Part shown: positions 16,601 to 25,852 of the stretch, in pieces
Position numbering within the stretch: position 1 is the stretch's first letter
Layout of the letters: every line of letters begins with the position of its first letter
Source: Myxococcota bacterium
GTDB taxonomy: Bacteria > Myxococcota_A > Bradymonadia > UBA7976 > UBA1532
Assembly: GCA_018813065.1 (NCBI GenBank)
Contig: JAHJCH010000284.1
Span: 1 to 53,503 of the forward strand
Direction of reading: 5' to 3'
Length of the DNA stretch: 53,503 nucleotides
Position numbers and translations under genes: made by a program
Notes under the pieces: generated by a model
The model's input: the letters and a program-made list of their open reading frames with translations, nothing else
The model's database searches: none
Told to the model about the DNA's origin: nothing

Positions 16601-18730
16601 ATGAGGCGGCTCCTGACCGCGACAGCGTTATTGTTGATGAGCGCCACGGCTTGGGCGCAGAACTGCGAGTACCCTGGCGTGCTCGTCATCCTCGACCGCT
16701 CGGTGAGCATGCAAGGCACCATCGACGGCACCACCAAGTGGGACATCGCCCAAGACGCCGTGGCGGGGATGCTGATGGAGCACGGGGACGTGGCCCACTT
16801 TGGCCTGATGCTCTACCCCGGCCCCTCCGGCACCAACCCCCTGGGCATCGACACCCAAAATGACTGCCTGACCAACGGCAGCGAGGCGGGCTGCGCCCCG
16901 GAGACGCCCCGCTGCACGCCCGGCGAGGTGGTCGTCGATATCGGCGCCAACACGCGCGATCCGATCATGGACGCGATGGTCTGGCCCGCCGTCATCAGCC
17001 ACGGCTACACCCCCACCTGGCAGTCCCTTGAGGCCGCCTCTCAGTACGGCCCGCTGCGCACGCCGACGCGCCGCAACTTCGTGGTGCTGGTCACTGACGG
17101 CTGGCAGTGCTGCGATTACCGCGACGGCGGCACCTGCGGCGCGGCGGCCACCGCGCCCCTCTTTGAAAAAGTCCAAGCCCTGCGTGACGCGGGCGTGACG
17201 GTCTATGTGATGGGCTTCGGCGGCAGCGTCGATGTGCGCTCCCTCCAACGCATGGCCACCACGGCGGGGACGGATCGCCCTGGCTGTAACCCTGATCAGA
17301 TGGACGCCGCCGCCCGTGATCTCTGCTACTACCAGGCGAACAACCACGCCGAGCTGAGCGGCCTCCTCGATGACATCGTCTGGGAGATCAGCGAGGAGAT
17401 CTGCGACGGGCTGGACAATGACTGCGACGGCACCGTCGATGGCATGGAGCAGGCCTGCCAGAGCGCCTGCGGGCCGGGGACCTCCGCCTGCGTCAACGGG
17501 CAGTGGATGGCCTGCTCCGCCGATGACACCCGCCCCGAGGAGTGCAACGGCCTCGACGATGACTGTGATGGTCAGGCCGATGAGGATCTGCGCCGCGCCT
17601 GCTCCACGGCCTGTGGTCAAGGTCAAGAGCGCTGCGTCAACGGCGGCTGGAGCACCTGTGACGCGCCGACGCCCAGCGCGGAGATCTGCGATGGCGTAGA
17701 CAATAACTGCGATAGCAACATCGATGAGGGCTGCGACTGCGCCGCAGGTGACACGCGCCCTTGCGGCAACGACGTCGGCTACTGCCGCTCAGGGCAGCAG
17801 ACCTGCGGCGCGGACGGCACCTGGAGCGACTGCGAGGGGGGCCGGGGGCCACAGCCCGAGGTCTGCGACGGCGAGGACAATGACTGTGATGGTCAGACCG
17901 ATGGCATGGAGGAGGCCTGCACCTCCACCTGCGGCAGCGGCGCGCGCCGCTGCGTCGGCGGCGCTTGGAGCGAGTGCGACGCGCCCGCTGGCAGCCCCGA
18001 GGCCTGCAACGGCCAAGACGATGACTGTGATGGGCAGATCGATGAGGGTCTCTCTCGCGCCTGCCAGTCAGAGTGCGGCGCAGGCCAAGAGATCTGTAGC
18101 TCGGGGATCTGGAGCGAGTGCGACGCCCGTCGCCCCGTCGGGGAGATCTGCAATAACGGCTTTGATGACAACTGTGATGGTCAGACCGATGAGGGCTGCG
18201 AGTGCCAAGATGGCCAGACCCAGCCCTGCGGCCAGGCCCTCGGCGTCTGCGACCAGGGCCTTCAGACCTGCGTAGACGCCCACTGGGGGGCGTGCGTGGG
18301 GGGCATCGGGCCCAGCCAGGAGATCTGTGATGGGCTGGACAATGACTGTGATGGGCAGATCGACAACGGCGATCTCTGCGCCGAGGGGCAGCTGTGCGTC
18401 TGCGGCGGCTGCGCCAACCCCTGCATCGCCAATGAGTGCCCTGATGGCGTGCAGTGCGTCTATGGCGTCTGCCCCGAGGATCATTGCCCTGACGGTCAAT
18501 ACTGCCTCGACGGCCAATGCCGCCCAGGCGAGGGGCGCCTCGACGCGGGCGGCACGGGTGGGCCTGGGACGCTCAACTATGACAGCGGCTGGGACACCGA
18601 CGCGGGCGGCAACGGCGCGCTGAGCGATGATGGCTGTCACTGCCGGGTCGGCGGCGGCGGCGCGGATTGGACCGCCCTGGCCCTGCTGGCCTTGCTCGCC
18701 CTGCCCCTGCGTCGCCGCCGCGCGCGCTGA
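16601..18730 (+). CDS. Secreted von Willebrand A protein with seven MopE-type repeats and a MYXO-CTERM-like tail
   Basis: The product has 709 aa: signal peptide 1-19, a VWA domain about 24-260 with the MIDAS D-R-S-V-S from residue 32, then seven D-x-D/N-x-C-D-G repeats (variants of C-D-G-L-D-N-D-C-D-G-x-x-D) with intervening cysteine-rich segments. A D/G-rich linker and a C-terminal G-C-H-C, a hydrophobic helix and L-R-R-R-R-A-R follow. The last part has the layout of the MYXO-CTERM surface-sorting signal. The repeats are the putative metal-binding motif of MopE. The protein is probably anchored on the cell surface and binds calcium or copper and a ligand through the VWA domain. GGGGG lies close upstream of the ATG. 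The gene is monocistronic. Confidence 0.85.
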   Translation: MRRLLTATALLLMSATAWAQNCEYPGVLVILDRSVSMQGTIDGTTKWDIAQDAVAGMLMEHGDVAHFGLMLYPGPSGTNPLGIDTQNDCLTNGSEAGCAPETPRCTPGEVVVDIGANTRDPIMDAMVWPAVISHGYTPTWQSLEAASQYGPLRTPTRRNFVVLVTDGWQCCDYRDGGTCGAAATAPLFEKVQALRDAGVTVYVMGFGGSVDVRSLQRMATTAGTDRPGCNPDQMDAAARDLCYYQANNHAELSGLLDDIVWEISEEICDGLDNDCDGTVDGMEQACQSACGPGTSACVNGQWMACSADDTRPEECNGLDDDCDGQADEDLRRACSTACGQGQERCVNGGWSTCDAPTPSAEICDGVDNNCDSNIDEGCDCAAGDTRPCGNDVGYCRSGQQTCGADGTWSDCEGGRGPQPEVCDGEDNDCDGQTDGMEEACTSTCGSGARRCVGGAWSECDAPAGSPEACNGQDDDCDGQIDEGLSRACQSECGAGQEICSSGIWSECDARRPVGEICNNGFDDNCDGQTDEGCECQDGQTQPCGQALGVCDQGLQTCVDAHWGACVGGIGPSQEICDGLDNDCDGQIDNGDLCAEGQLCVCGGCANPCIANECPDGVQCVYGVCPEDHCPDGQYCLDGQCRPGEGRLDAGGTGGPGTLNYDSGWDTDAGGNGALSDDGCHCRVGGGGADWTALALLALLALPLRRRRAR

Positions 18731-18757
18731 TCCCTCTCCAACCCTCACGCCGCTTTG

Positions 18758-18766
18758 TGTTATACC
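18758..18766 (+). promoter_or_regulatory. Possible extended -10 element before the small lipoprotein gene
   Basis: TG-T-TATACC resembles an extended -10 box and lies 29 bases before the ATG at 18796. No -35 match was found. Confidence 0.25.
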
Positions 18767-18795
18767 GAGGCCCTCGTCAACCACAGGGCCAGCTT

Positions 18796-19221
18796 ATGCG
18801 CGCGTGCCTCCTCGTCTATTCGCTGCTCTCCGCCCCCCTCCTCGGCTGTGGGGGTGATCCCAACCGCCCCGATCTAACCCCTGGCCCTGCCATCGCCAAC
18901 CTGAACCTCAGCGGGCGTTGGTACTGCTCGCAGTTCGGCGACACCCAGATCGTCCACACGGGCGACAAGATCACGGGTCAGTACGAAGATCCGCGTGGGC
19001 CCGATCACAACGGCACCTTCCAAGGGCATATCCGCGGCGACACGGTTGACGTGGATTGGGTCAAGCCTGGCAACCCCGTGGCGGCCATCGCGGGGATGCG
19101 AGGCAAGGCGTGGTGGCGCGTCTCTCAGGGCGGCAAGGTGCTGACCGGGCGCTGGGGCTACGATGAAGACAACTGGGGCGGCGGTGATTGGGTCTTGGAG
19201 AAATCAAACTACACACCCTGA
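18796..19221 (+). CDS. Small lipoprotein with a beta-rich domain
   Basis: The product has 141 aa. The start at 18796 gives a compact lipoprotein signal (L-L-S-A-P-L-L-G-C-G); the longest frame begins 43 codons earlier inside the VWA gene and is rejected. The mature part is rich in W, G and charged residues (L-S-G-R-W-Y-C-S-Q-F, L-T-G-R-W-G-Y-D). It resembles the single-domain barrel lipoproteins that begin with a G-R-W strand. Function is unknown. Confidence 0.65.
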   Translation: MRACLLVYSLLSAPLLGCGGDPNRPDLTPGPAIANLNLSGRWYCSQFGDTQIVHTGDKITGQYEDPRGPDHNGTFQGHIRGDTVDVDWVKPGNPVAAIAGMRGKAWWRVSQGGKVLTGRWGYDEDNWGGGDWVLEKSNYTP

Positions 19222-19252
19222 GGGCGCTTTCACGTGTGTAAGCCTTTAGTCG

Positions 19253-21049
19253 ATGAGGCGCCGGGCCGAAGAGGCGAGAGGACGAACGCAGGGTCTAAAT
19301 CAACACGGGATGCTCGTGAACAACCCCCAACAAGCCCAAGAGAGCCTCCTCCTCCTCCGCTCAGATGGGGTGATCCTTCACCGCTATGGATCTCTCCCGC
19401 TTGAGGTGGGCGAGAACTTCATGTCCTACCTCCTCGTTGAGAGCCCCGACGCCCACAGCGTCAACGCGTTTTATGAGATCTTAACCGGAGCACGCGAGCG
19501 CCTGACGGTGGAGCTGATCCACCGTCGGCTCACGGCCTACTTCACCGGCCTTGAGCCCGCCGAGGTCATCGTCAACCTCTCCCCGCTGCGTGTCTCTGAC
19601 GCAGAGGTCGTGATGGAGGCCGTCTCCTCTGCCCTCTTCAAGCTCCAAATCGTGAGCGAAGGCGAGGCGCCCACGGACTTCCTCATCCTCTCCGCCAACC
19701 GTAAGGCCAGCGCGTGCTTGAAGATCCCCGTCGAGCACGCCCCCGGCGCGCGCTTCCTCGACGCCTCTACGTTGGCGGACAACAGCAATGTTTTTATGTT
19801 TCTTTTGGACTGCTATGAGAAAAAACAAGTTAAAGAAGATACATTTTCAACACAAAACACCAAAGAGAAGAGATGGTATCATCTAAGAGCTGTTCCTCTT
19901 GGCTCATGCATTTATTTGAGCGCGATTGACGTCACAAATGAGAAAGAGCTAGAAAAAAATCAAATAGAAGATGAAACAAGGAAGTCAATATATGATTTAA
20001 TCGATCATGCAATACATGAATTAAATAATAAACTTACACCTATTGTTGTCTTCTCTGGTATTTATTCGTATATAGATGAGGGTGAGGTGATTGACAATCA
20101 ACAACTCTCAGCCGATATGGCTGTCATATCCAAATCCGTAGAAGAGTCTGTCTCTATTGTCAAATGGATTCGTGAAATATCAAAGAGTGAAGGCACTGGA
20201 CCTCAACTTTATGATTTAAATCAAACACTTAAAGTGGCGCAAAATATGTTGCGCAAGATCCTTGGGATTGGTTTTGACTTAAAAGTTTTTGTTCAAGAAA
20301 ATCTCTCTACAATTCGTTTCCCAGGAGGTCAAATCGAGAGAATTATACTCAATCTTATTTTAAACGCCAAGCAAGCTATGCCATATGGTGGCTTAATTGA
20401 AATTGAAGCGCGTCAAGAGACAGACTGGGTATTTTTATCGGTTAAAGATGCTGGGATTGGCATTCGTCCTGAGATCTTGCCCCATATCTTTAAGCCCAAA
20501 TTTACAACGAAGGCTTCAGGGACAGGGATGGGGCTTCATTGTATATCCACGCTTGTTTCATCTGCGAACGGTCGCATCTCTGTTACGACGAACATCGACA
20601 AAGGCACTCGGTTTGTGATTCAGGTGCCCGCTGTGCGCCTTGATCCTGAGCTGCGCGACTTCAACGGGCGTGGTCACTGTGTCCTCGTCGTCGAGGATGA
20701 CCCCTTTGTGCGCCCTTATGTGCTGCGCGCCTTAGCCGCCAAGGGCTTTGATGCCCACGGCGCGGAGGACCTAGAGAGCGCGATGGTCGCATCGCGCGCG
20801 CATCACTTTGATCTGCTGATCATCGACGCGATATTGACGCACTCCACAGGGATGGAGGTGATCTCACATTTGCGCGCGCAGGGGAATGAGTGCCCGGTCT
20901 TGTTGATGTCGGGTTACAGCGGCGAGACGCTCAGCCAGTACGGCTTCCCTGAGGGGACGCCCATCTTAGAGAAGCCTTTTACGGATCAGCAGCTCATCCG
21001 CACGCTGCGCGGCCTCTTGCGGCCCGATCCAAAGGGCGAACAGCCGTGA
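19253..21049 (+). CDS. Hybrid sensor histidine kinase with C-terminal receiver domain
   Basis: The product has 598 aa and no membrane segment, so it is a cytoplasmic sensor. The order is an N-terminal PAS-like region (about 30-160), a second PAS-like domain (about 165-240), a dimerisation helix with phospho-acceptor His255 (A-I-H-E-L-N-N-K-L-T-P), a HATPase domain with I-L-N-L-I-L-N-A-K-Q-A, D-A-G-I-G-I and G-T-G-M-G-L, and a receiver domain with V-V-E-D-D-P-F, phospho-acceptor Asp525 (L-L-I-I-D-A) and the conserved Lys in L-E-K-P-F. No response-regulator gene is adjacent. Codons 180-450 (about 19790-20600) are strikingly AT-rich while both ends are GC-rich. The start is uncertain: no ribosome site precedes 19253 or the in-frame ATG at 19310. 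Confidence 0.85.
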   Translation: MRRRAEEARGRTQGLNQHGMLVNNPQQAQESLLLLRSDGVILHRYGSLPLEVGENFMSYLLVESPDAHSVNAFYEILTGARERLTVELIHRRLTAYFTGLEPAEVIVNLSPLRVSDAEVVMEAVSSALFKLQIVSEGEAPTDFLILSANRKASACLKIPVEHAPGARFLDASTLADNSNVFMFLLDCYEKKQVKEDTFSTQNTKEKRWYHLRAVPLGSCIYLSAIDVTNEKELEKNQIEDETRKSIYDLIDHAIHELNNKLTPIVVFSGIYSYIDEGEVIDNQQLSADMAVISKSVEESVSIVKWIREISKSEGTGPQLYDLNQTLKVAQNMLRKILGIGFDLKVFVQENLSTIRFPGGQIERIILNLILNAKQAMPYGGLIEIEARQETDWVFLSVKDAGIGIRPEILPHIFKPKFTTKASGTGMGLHCISTLVSSANGRISVTTNIDKGTRFVIQVPAVRLDPELRDFNGRGHCVLVVEDDPFVRPYVLRALAAKGFDAHGAEDLESAMVASRAHHFDLLIIDAILTHSTGMEVISHLRAQGNECPVLLMSGYSGETLSQYGFPEGTPILEKPFTDQQLIRTLRGLLRPDPKGEQP

Positions 21050-21079
21050 CGCGCCTCCGCCTCGCCCGAGGAGCGGGGC

Positions 21080-21811
21080 ATGAACGATCTCATCCTCAAC
21101 CTCGCCGCCGCGCTCTGGCCGCCGCGCTGCGCTTGCTGTGATCACCCGCTGTCGCCGCGCGCACCTCAAGCCACCTTGCCCGCCCAGCTCCAGCCGCGCT
21201 TCTGCGCCGCCTGCCTGACGCTGATCGAGCCCCGCGAGGGCCCGCGCTGCCTCACCTGCCACGCGGCGCAGCGTGGCCCCCTGCACCGCTGCGGGCGCTG
21301 CCTCGTCGATCCCCCTGCCTTTGAGCGCGCCTACGGCCTCTTCGACTACGCGGGGCCGATCGGCGAGGCGCTGCGGCGCGGCAAATATGGGCGAGATCCA
21401 AGCCTGATCGCCCTGGTGGGGCTGCACATGGGCGCTTGGCTGCCCGCTGAGCTTTGGCGCGACCCCCCCAGCGTGCTCTTGCCTGCGCCCCTGCACCCAC
21501 GTCGGCTGGCCCAGCGAGGCTACGCGCCGCCGAGGGTCTTGGCGGAGGCCGTGGGCCGCGCCCTGGGGCGGCCTGTGCGCTGCGGGCGCCTGCTGCGGGT
21601 GCGCCACACGCCCCCGCAAGCGGGGCTGCGCGCTGGGCAGCGCCGCGAGAACGTGCGCGGCGCCTTTGAGGCGCGGGGGCCGCTGCCCGACGACGCGCTG
21701 ATCATCGACGATGTGCTGACGACGGGGGAGACGGCGCGGGCGATGTCCAAGGCGCTGCGGCGGGCGGGGGTGGGGCGGGTGCGGGTCTTGGCGGCGGCGG
21801 GCGTGGACTGA
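21080..21811 (+). CDS. comF: ComF-family phosphoribosyltransferase-like protein
   Basis: The product has 243 aa. The N-terminal zinc-binding cysteines form pairs (C-A-C-C-D-H, F-C-A-A-C, C-L-T-C-H, C-G-R-C). A phosphoribosyltransferase fold follows, with the family motifs F-D-Y-A-G-P-I-G-E-A-L-R-R-G-K-Y-G, P-A-P-L-H-P-R-R-L-A-Q-R-G-Y and the PRPP loop I-I-D-D-V-L-T-T-G-E-T. ComF proteins take part in DNA uptake in competent bacteria, but homologues are widespread in species without known competence. GAGGAGCGG precedes the ATG. It converges with dnaA with a single base between the two stop codons. Confidence 0.88.
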   Translation: MNDLILNLAAALWPPRCACCDHPLSPRAPQATLPAQLQPRFCAACLTLIEPREGPRCLTCHAAQRGPLHRCGRCLVDPPAFERAYGLFDYAGPIGEALRRGKYGRDPSLIALVGLHMGAWLPAELWRDPPSVLLPAPLHPRRLAQRGYAPPRVLAEAVGRALGRPVRCGRLLRVRHTPPQAGLRAGQRRENVRGAFEARGPLPDDALIIDDVLTTGETARAMSKALRRAGVGRVRVLAAAGVD

Positions 21812-21812
21812 C

Positions 21813-23159
21813 TCAGGGCAGCTTACGCTCAAGCTTGGTCAGCTCTGCCTTGAGGGCCTCGTCCTTCTCAAGCTCCTGGGCGATGCGGCGGACCGCGGCC
21901 ATCACCGTGCTGTGATCTCGCCCGCCGAAGTCGCGGCCGATCTGCGGGAAGGAGCTGCGGGTGTGGGTGCGGCAGAGGTACATCGCCAGGGCGCGGGGGT
22001 GGGCGATGGCCTTCATGCGGCGCGCGCCGCAGAGATCACTGACCTGCACGTTGAAGTGCTCGGCGACCATCTGCTGAATGGCGGTGATGTCGCGGACCAC
22101 GCGGGCCTCATCGACCACCTCACCCAGCACGCTGGCGGCGAACTCGACGGTGACGGGGCGCTTGCGGATGCTGGCGAAGGCCAAGAGGCGGGTCAGGGCG
22201 CCCTCCAGCTCGCGCACATTGGCCGAGACGGTCCGGGCGATGTAGTGGAGCACCTCCATGGGCATCCGCGCGTCCTCTTGGATGGCCTTGCGCTGGAGGA
22301 TCGCCACCCGCGTCTCAAACAACGGCGGCTTGATGTCGGTGAGCATCCCCCAGGTGAAGCGCGAGCGGAGGCGATCGGAGAGGTCTTGGAACTCCTTGGG
22401 GGTGCGATCGCTGGTGAGCACGATCTGCTTCTGCGCCGAGTGCAGCGCGTTGAAGGTGTGGAAGAACTCCTCCTGGCTGCGATCCTTGCCCTCCAGGATG
22501 TGGATGTCATCCATCAAGAGCACATCACAGGACTCACGGTAACGCGCGCGAAAGTGCTCCATGCCCCGCGCGCTCTTCTGTGTCAGCACGCGGATCATCT
22601 GGTTCATAAACTCCTCGGCGCTGATGTAGACGATGCGCGCCTCGGGGTTGGCCGCCAGGATGCGGTGGGCGATGGCGTGGAGGAGGTGGGTCTTACCCAG
22701 CCCCGTGCCGCCGTAGATGAAGAGGGGGTTGAAGGCCTCGGCGGGCTCGCGCGCCACGGCGGCGCTCATGGCGTGGGCCATCTCGTTATTGGGGCCGAGG
22801 ACGAAGTTCTCAAAGGTGTAGTGTGGGTTGAGCGTAAAGCTCGATCCCAACAGCTCATCCTTGATGTCCTCATCGCCGCCCTCGCTCAGCGACGCGCGCG
22901 TAAGGAGGGCCTCGGGCTCGATGGCCTCTGTGTCTAAGATCACCTCAAGGGGGCGCCCCGCCGCTTGCGTGACGGCGTTGAGGAGCAGGTCGTTATAGTG
23001 CTCTTGCACCCAGTAGCAAAAGAACGGATCGACGGCGGCGATCTTAATCTGGGTCTCGTCACCTGAGAGGAAGCGGAGGGGGGCGAAGTACGTCTCGAAG
23101 ATCTCCTCGCTGACGCGGGAGCGGATCACGTCTACGGCTTGTGTCCAGATCGACTCCAC
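21813..23159 (-). CDS. dnaA: Chromosomal replication initiator DnaA
   Basis: This 448-aa, full-length protein shows domain I (W-T-Q-A-V-D-V-I-R-S-R-V-S), a short linker, and the AAA+ domain with Walker A G-G-T-G-L-G-K-T-H and Walker B L-L-M-D-D-I-H. The C-terminal DNA-binding domain has G-G-R-D-H-S-T-V-M, the signature of the DnaA-box reader. Translation starts at GTG (minus-strand 23159), with AAGGGGGG a few bases upstream. It is divergent from rpmH over 176 bases. dnaN and recF, the usual downstream genes, are absent: the gene runs tail-to-tail into comF. Confidence 0.97.
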   Translation of the reverse strand: MESIWTQAVDVIRSRVSEEIFETYFAPLRFLSGDETQIKIAAVDPFFCYWVQEHYNDLLLNAVTQAAGRPLEVILDTEAIEPEALLTRASLSEGGDEDIKDELLGSSFTLNPHYTFENFVLGPNNEMAHAMSAAVAREPAEAFNPLFIYGGTGLGKTHLLHAIAHRILAANPEARIVYISAEEFMNQMIRVLTQKSARGMEHFRARYRESCDVLLMDDIHILEGKDRSQEEFFHTFNALHSAQKQIVLTSDRTPKEFQDLSDRLRSRFTWGMLTDIKPPLFETRVAILQRKAIQEDARMPMEVLHYIARTVSANVRELEGALTRLLAFASIRKRPVTVEFAASVLGEVVDEARVVRDITAIQQMVAEHFNVQVSDLCGARRMKAIAHPRALAMYLCRTHTRSSFPQIGRDFGGRDHSTVMAAVRRIAQELEKDEALKAELTKLERKLP

Positions 23160-23269
23160 AGAGCCCCCCTTAGGATTGGAGGGCTTATTTACACGAATTT
23201 AGGTCAAGGCCCTAGCACGTTGTGAAGGCGCGTCGAGCGCGGCTTGGTGGCGCGGGTGATAAATCTCCG

Positions 23270-23298
23270 TTGACAATAGAGAATGGTCGTGGTCAATT
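23270..23298 (+). promoter_or_regulatory. Candidate promoter of the rpmH operon
   Basis: TTGACA at 23270-23275 is followed after 17 bases by a weak CAATTA (23293-23298), 38 bases before the rpmH start. The 176-base region between dnaA and rpmH also contains TTATTTACA (23185-23193), which differs from the DnaA-box consensus at two positions. Confidence 0.35.
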
Positions 23299-23335
23299 AC
23301 CGCGCCAATTTATCAGGGTTAAGAGAGATCTTACG

Positions 23336-23488
23336 ATGTCCAAGCGCACATTTCAGCCCAGCAAAGTATCCCGTCGCCGCACCCACGGTTTTCGCGAGCG
23401 TATGAGCACCAAGGCCGGCCGCGCCGTCCTCAAGCGCCGCCGCCAAAAGGGGCGTAAGCGCCTGACGGTGTCGACCTACCAGAAGTGA
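23336..23488 (+). CDS. rpmH: Ribosomal protein bL34
   Basis: The 50-aa basic protein begins [10 protein letters not shown] and continues [11 protein letters not shown], the hallmark of bL34; it is part of the large ribosomal subunit. The start at 23336 is fixed by homology and by AGAGAG upstream, so the longer frame from 23222 is discarded. Its stop overlaps the rnpA GTG in GTGA (23485-23488). The order rpmH-rnpA-yidD-yidC-jag is widely conserved in bacteria. Confidence 0.97.
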   Translation: MSKRTFQPSKVSRRRTHGFRERMSTKAGRAVLKRRRQKGRKRLTVSTYQK

Positions 23489-23886
23489 CCGAGGGCTTCC
23501 CGAAGCGCCTCCGCATTCGACGGCGCCGGGAGTATATCCGGGTGCAGCGCAGCGGACGTCGCATCGGGACGCCGAGCTTCACCGTCTACGCGCGCCCCAA
23601 CCGGGGGCGCGCCACGCGCTTGGGCGTAACGACGAGCCGCAAGGTCGGCAACGCCGTGCGCCGCAACCGCTGGAAGCGCCTCCTGCGCGAGGCCTTTCGT
23701 CGCAACGCGCCCAGCCGCCCGAAAGGATTCGACGTGGTCTTTGTGGTCCGCGCTGATCGCCCTGCGCCGACATTCGCGCAGGTGACACAGGAGCTGCTGA
23801 GCGTGCTGAGCACCCTCAACGCGCCTCAGCCACGCTCAGGCCCCGCCGCCCCACGAAGGCCCCAGCGCAAACGTAGACCTCAATGA
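23485..23886 (+). CDS. rnpA: Ribonuclease P protein component
   Basis: The basic 133-aa protein helps the RNase P RNA remove 5' leaders from tRNA precursors. Family markers are [27 protein letters not shown] and [14 protein letters not shown], the RNR-box helix that binds RNA. The C-terminal 25 residues are a low-complexity P/R/A tail that most homologues lack. It starts at GTG overlapping the rpmH stop and ends in an ATGA overlap with yidD. Confidence 0.95.
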   Translation: MTEGFPKRLRIRRRREYIRVQRSGRRIGTPSFTVYARPNRGRATRLGVTTSRKVGNAVRRNRWKRLLREAFRRNAPSRPKGFDVVFVVRADRPAPTFAQVTQELLSVLSTLNAPQPRSGPAAPRRPQRKRRPQ

Positions 23887-24098
23887 AGAGCGTGATGATT
23901 GGGCTGGTGCGCTTCTACCAAGCGGCCATCTCCCCCTGGCTCCCGCCAAGCTGTCGCTTCACCCCGACCTGCTCAAACTACGCGATCACCGCCTTTGAGC
24001 TGCACGGCTTTTGGGGCGGGCTGCGTCGTACACTCTGGCGCCTCGGGCGGTGTCACCCGTGGCACCCCGGCGGCTATGACCCTGTGGATCTCCCATGA
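23883..24098 (+). CDS. yidD: Membrane protein insertion efficiency factor YidD
   Basis: The product has 71 aa with the family core [17 protein letters not shown], then P-T-C-S-N-Y-A and [11 protein letters not shown]. The N-terminal amphipathic helix associates with the inner membrane. It assists YidC/Sec insertion. Start and stop both overlap neighbours by four bases (ATGA), so translation is coupled through rnpA-yidD-yidC. Confidence 0.95.
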   Translation: MKSVMIGLVRFYQAAISPWLPPSCRFTPTCSNYAITAFELHGFWGGLRRTLWRLGRCHPWHPGGYDPVDLP

Positions 24099-25852
24099 CC
24101 CCCAATAAGCCCCAAGACGCCTTTGATCAGCAGCGTCTTTTCTATGCCGTGGCCGCCTCCGCCGTCATCTTGATGGCTTGGCAGTTCCTCTTCCCGCCGC
24201 CGCCGCCGACGACGCAGCCTGCGGTGAGCGAGGCGGCTCGGCGCGACGCACCAGCGGCTCATCAAGGCGCGGCGGAGGCGGGCCCCATCGCGCGCCTCTT
24301 CGCCCCGCCCCGCGTCGAGCCCCCCCTGCCCGCTCAAGCCTTCGAGCGTGAGATCTTGGCGGAGCTGAACAAAGAGGATCTCCACGGCCTGAGCCTCACC
24401 AACGACGATGGTCAGATCGAGGCGTGGTCGATCAACGAAGCCCAGTATCGGCTCAAGCGCGAGGGCAGCGAAGATCAGCCATTCAACTTTATTAAGCCCT
24501 TTAGCGCGGCGGCGGACCCCAATAAGGGCTTCTTCATGCCGCCCAAGCTGGACTTAAGCCTTGACGGCCAAGCCGCGCAGGGCGCCTACACCGTGGCCGA
24601 GAAGACAAAGACCACGGCGACCCTCAAGTATCGAGATCCGCGCACAGGCATCCACGTTGAGCGCAGTTACACGCTTAACCCTGACAATTACACCGTTCAG
24701 CTTAAGTTAAAACTTGAGAACCCCACCGGGCGCGGCGTCCCCTTTGACCTCAGCGCGCGACTCAGCGCCGCGCAGAGCGAAGAGGAGGCCTCGGGGGGCA
24801 TGATGTTTATGCCGCCCATCCACCTCTATGAGGCCCTCTGTCACCACGGCGAGGCCTTTGAGCGCGAGCAGGTCTCCAGCATCGAGGAGAACCTCAAGGA
24901 TGATGATGATCCCACGCGCTTTACGGATAAGGTCACCTGGGTGGGCGTGGACAACCGCTACTTTATGTCCGCGTTTGCGCCCATTGAGGGCGAGGCCGAG
25001 GGCTGCGAGTTCTTCCTTGATCCGCGCCAAGCGGGGGTGGACCCCGCCGCGCTGCCTCGTGGCCTGACGCTCCTGACGACGCGGATGGATCTCAAAGGCG
25101 GCGAGTTGAAGCCGGGCGATATCGTTGAGCGCCAATACACCTGGTACGCAGGCCCCAAGAAGCTTGATCGGCTGCGCAGCGTCTACCCCACGCTCGATAA
25201 CGCCATTGATTTTGGCTTCTTCGCGGTGATCTGCGAGCCCATGCTCTGGCTGATGCGTGTCTTCTATGACTTTGGCGGCAACTGGGGCTTGGCGATCATC
25301 CTCTTGACCCTGTTTGTCAAGCTGCTGACTTTCCCATTGACGCATAAACAATATAAGTCAATGGCGGGGATGAAGGTCGTTCAGCCCGAGATGAAGGCGC
25401 TTCAAGCGAAATATAAAGAAGATAAAGTCAAGCTCCAACAGGAGATGATGGTTCTCTACAAGAAACACAACATCAATCCCTTGGCTGGCTGCTTGCCCTT
25501 GATCTTGATGATGCCCATCTACTTTGCTTTATATCGCACCATTTACTCCGCAGTTGAGCTTTATCAAGCCGATTTTATCTTTTGGATCAAAGATTTATCA
25601 CAGATGGACCCATACTATGTCACCCCGCTGCTCCTCGGCGTGCTCATGTTCCTGCAAACACGCATGAACCCGAGCACGGGAGATGAGATGCAGCAAAAAA
25701 TCATGATGTGGTTTATGCCCATCATGTTTACCGGGATGATGCTCTTCCTCCCCAGCGGGCTGGTCCTCTATATCGCGGTCAACACGGTCCTGGGCATCGC
25801 CCAACAGTATGTATTGATGCAAAAAGCCCAACCTCAAGGAGCCAAAGCGTGA
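24095..25852 (+). CDS. yidC: Membrane protein insertase YidC
   Basis: The 585-aa protein has the Gram-negative layout: an N-terminal membrane anchor (about 10-32), a large periplasmic P1 domain (about 40-350) and a five-helix insertase core from about 370. In the core, [11 protein letters not shown], the K-Y-K-E-D-K-x-K-L-Q-Q-E-M cytoplasmic hairpin and [10 protein letters not shown] are conserved. It inserts small membrane proteins, including ATP synthase subunit c in other species. The core-coding section (about 25310-25620) is more AT-rich than the rest. Its TGA overlaps the GTG of the next gene. Confidence 0.97.
   Translation: MTPNKPQDAFDQQRLFYAVAASAVILMAWQFLFPPPPPTTQPAVSEAARRDAPAAHQGAAEAGPIARLFAPPRVEPPLPAQAFEREILAELNKEDLHGLSLTNDDGQIEAWSINEAQYRLKREGSEDQPFNFIKPFSAAADPNKGFFMPPKLDLSLDGQAAQGAYTVAEKTKTTATLKYRDPRTGIHVERSYTLNPDNYTVQLKLKLENPTGRGVPFDLSARLSAAQSEEEASGGMMFMPPIHLYEALCHHGEAFEREQVSSIEENLKDDDDPTRFTDKVTWVGVDNRYFMSAFAPIEGEAEGCEFFLDPRQAGVDPAALPRGLTLLTTRMDLKGGELKPGDIVERQYTWYAGPKKLDRLRSVYPTLDNAIDFGFFAVICEPMLWLMRVFYDFGGNWGLAIILLTLFVKLLTFPLTHKQYKSMAGMKVVQPEMKALQAKYKEDKVKLQQEMMVLYKKHNINPLAGCLPLILMMPIYFALYRTIYSAVELYQADFIFWIKDLSQMDPYYVTPLLLGVLMFLQTRMNPSTGDEMQQKIMMWFMPIMFTGMMLFLPSGLVLYIAVNTVLGIAQQYVLMQKAQPQGAKA

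Noticed and set aside
23160-23335. oriC in the dnaA-rpmH gap
   Set aside because: Only one sequence resembling a DnaA box with two mismatches (23185-23193), no cluster and no AT-rich unwinding stretch of useful length.
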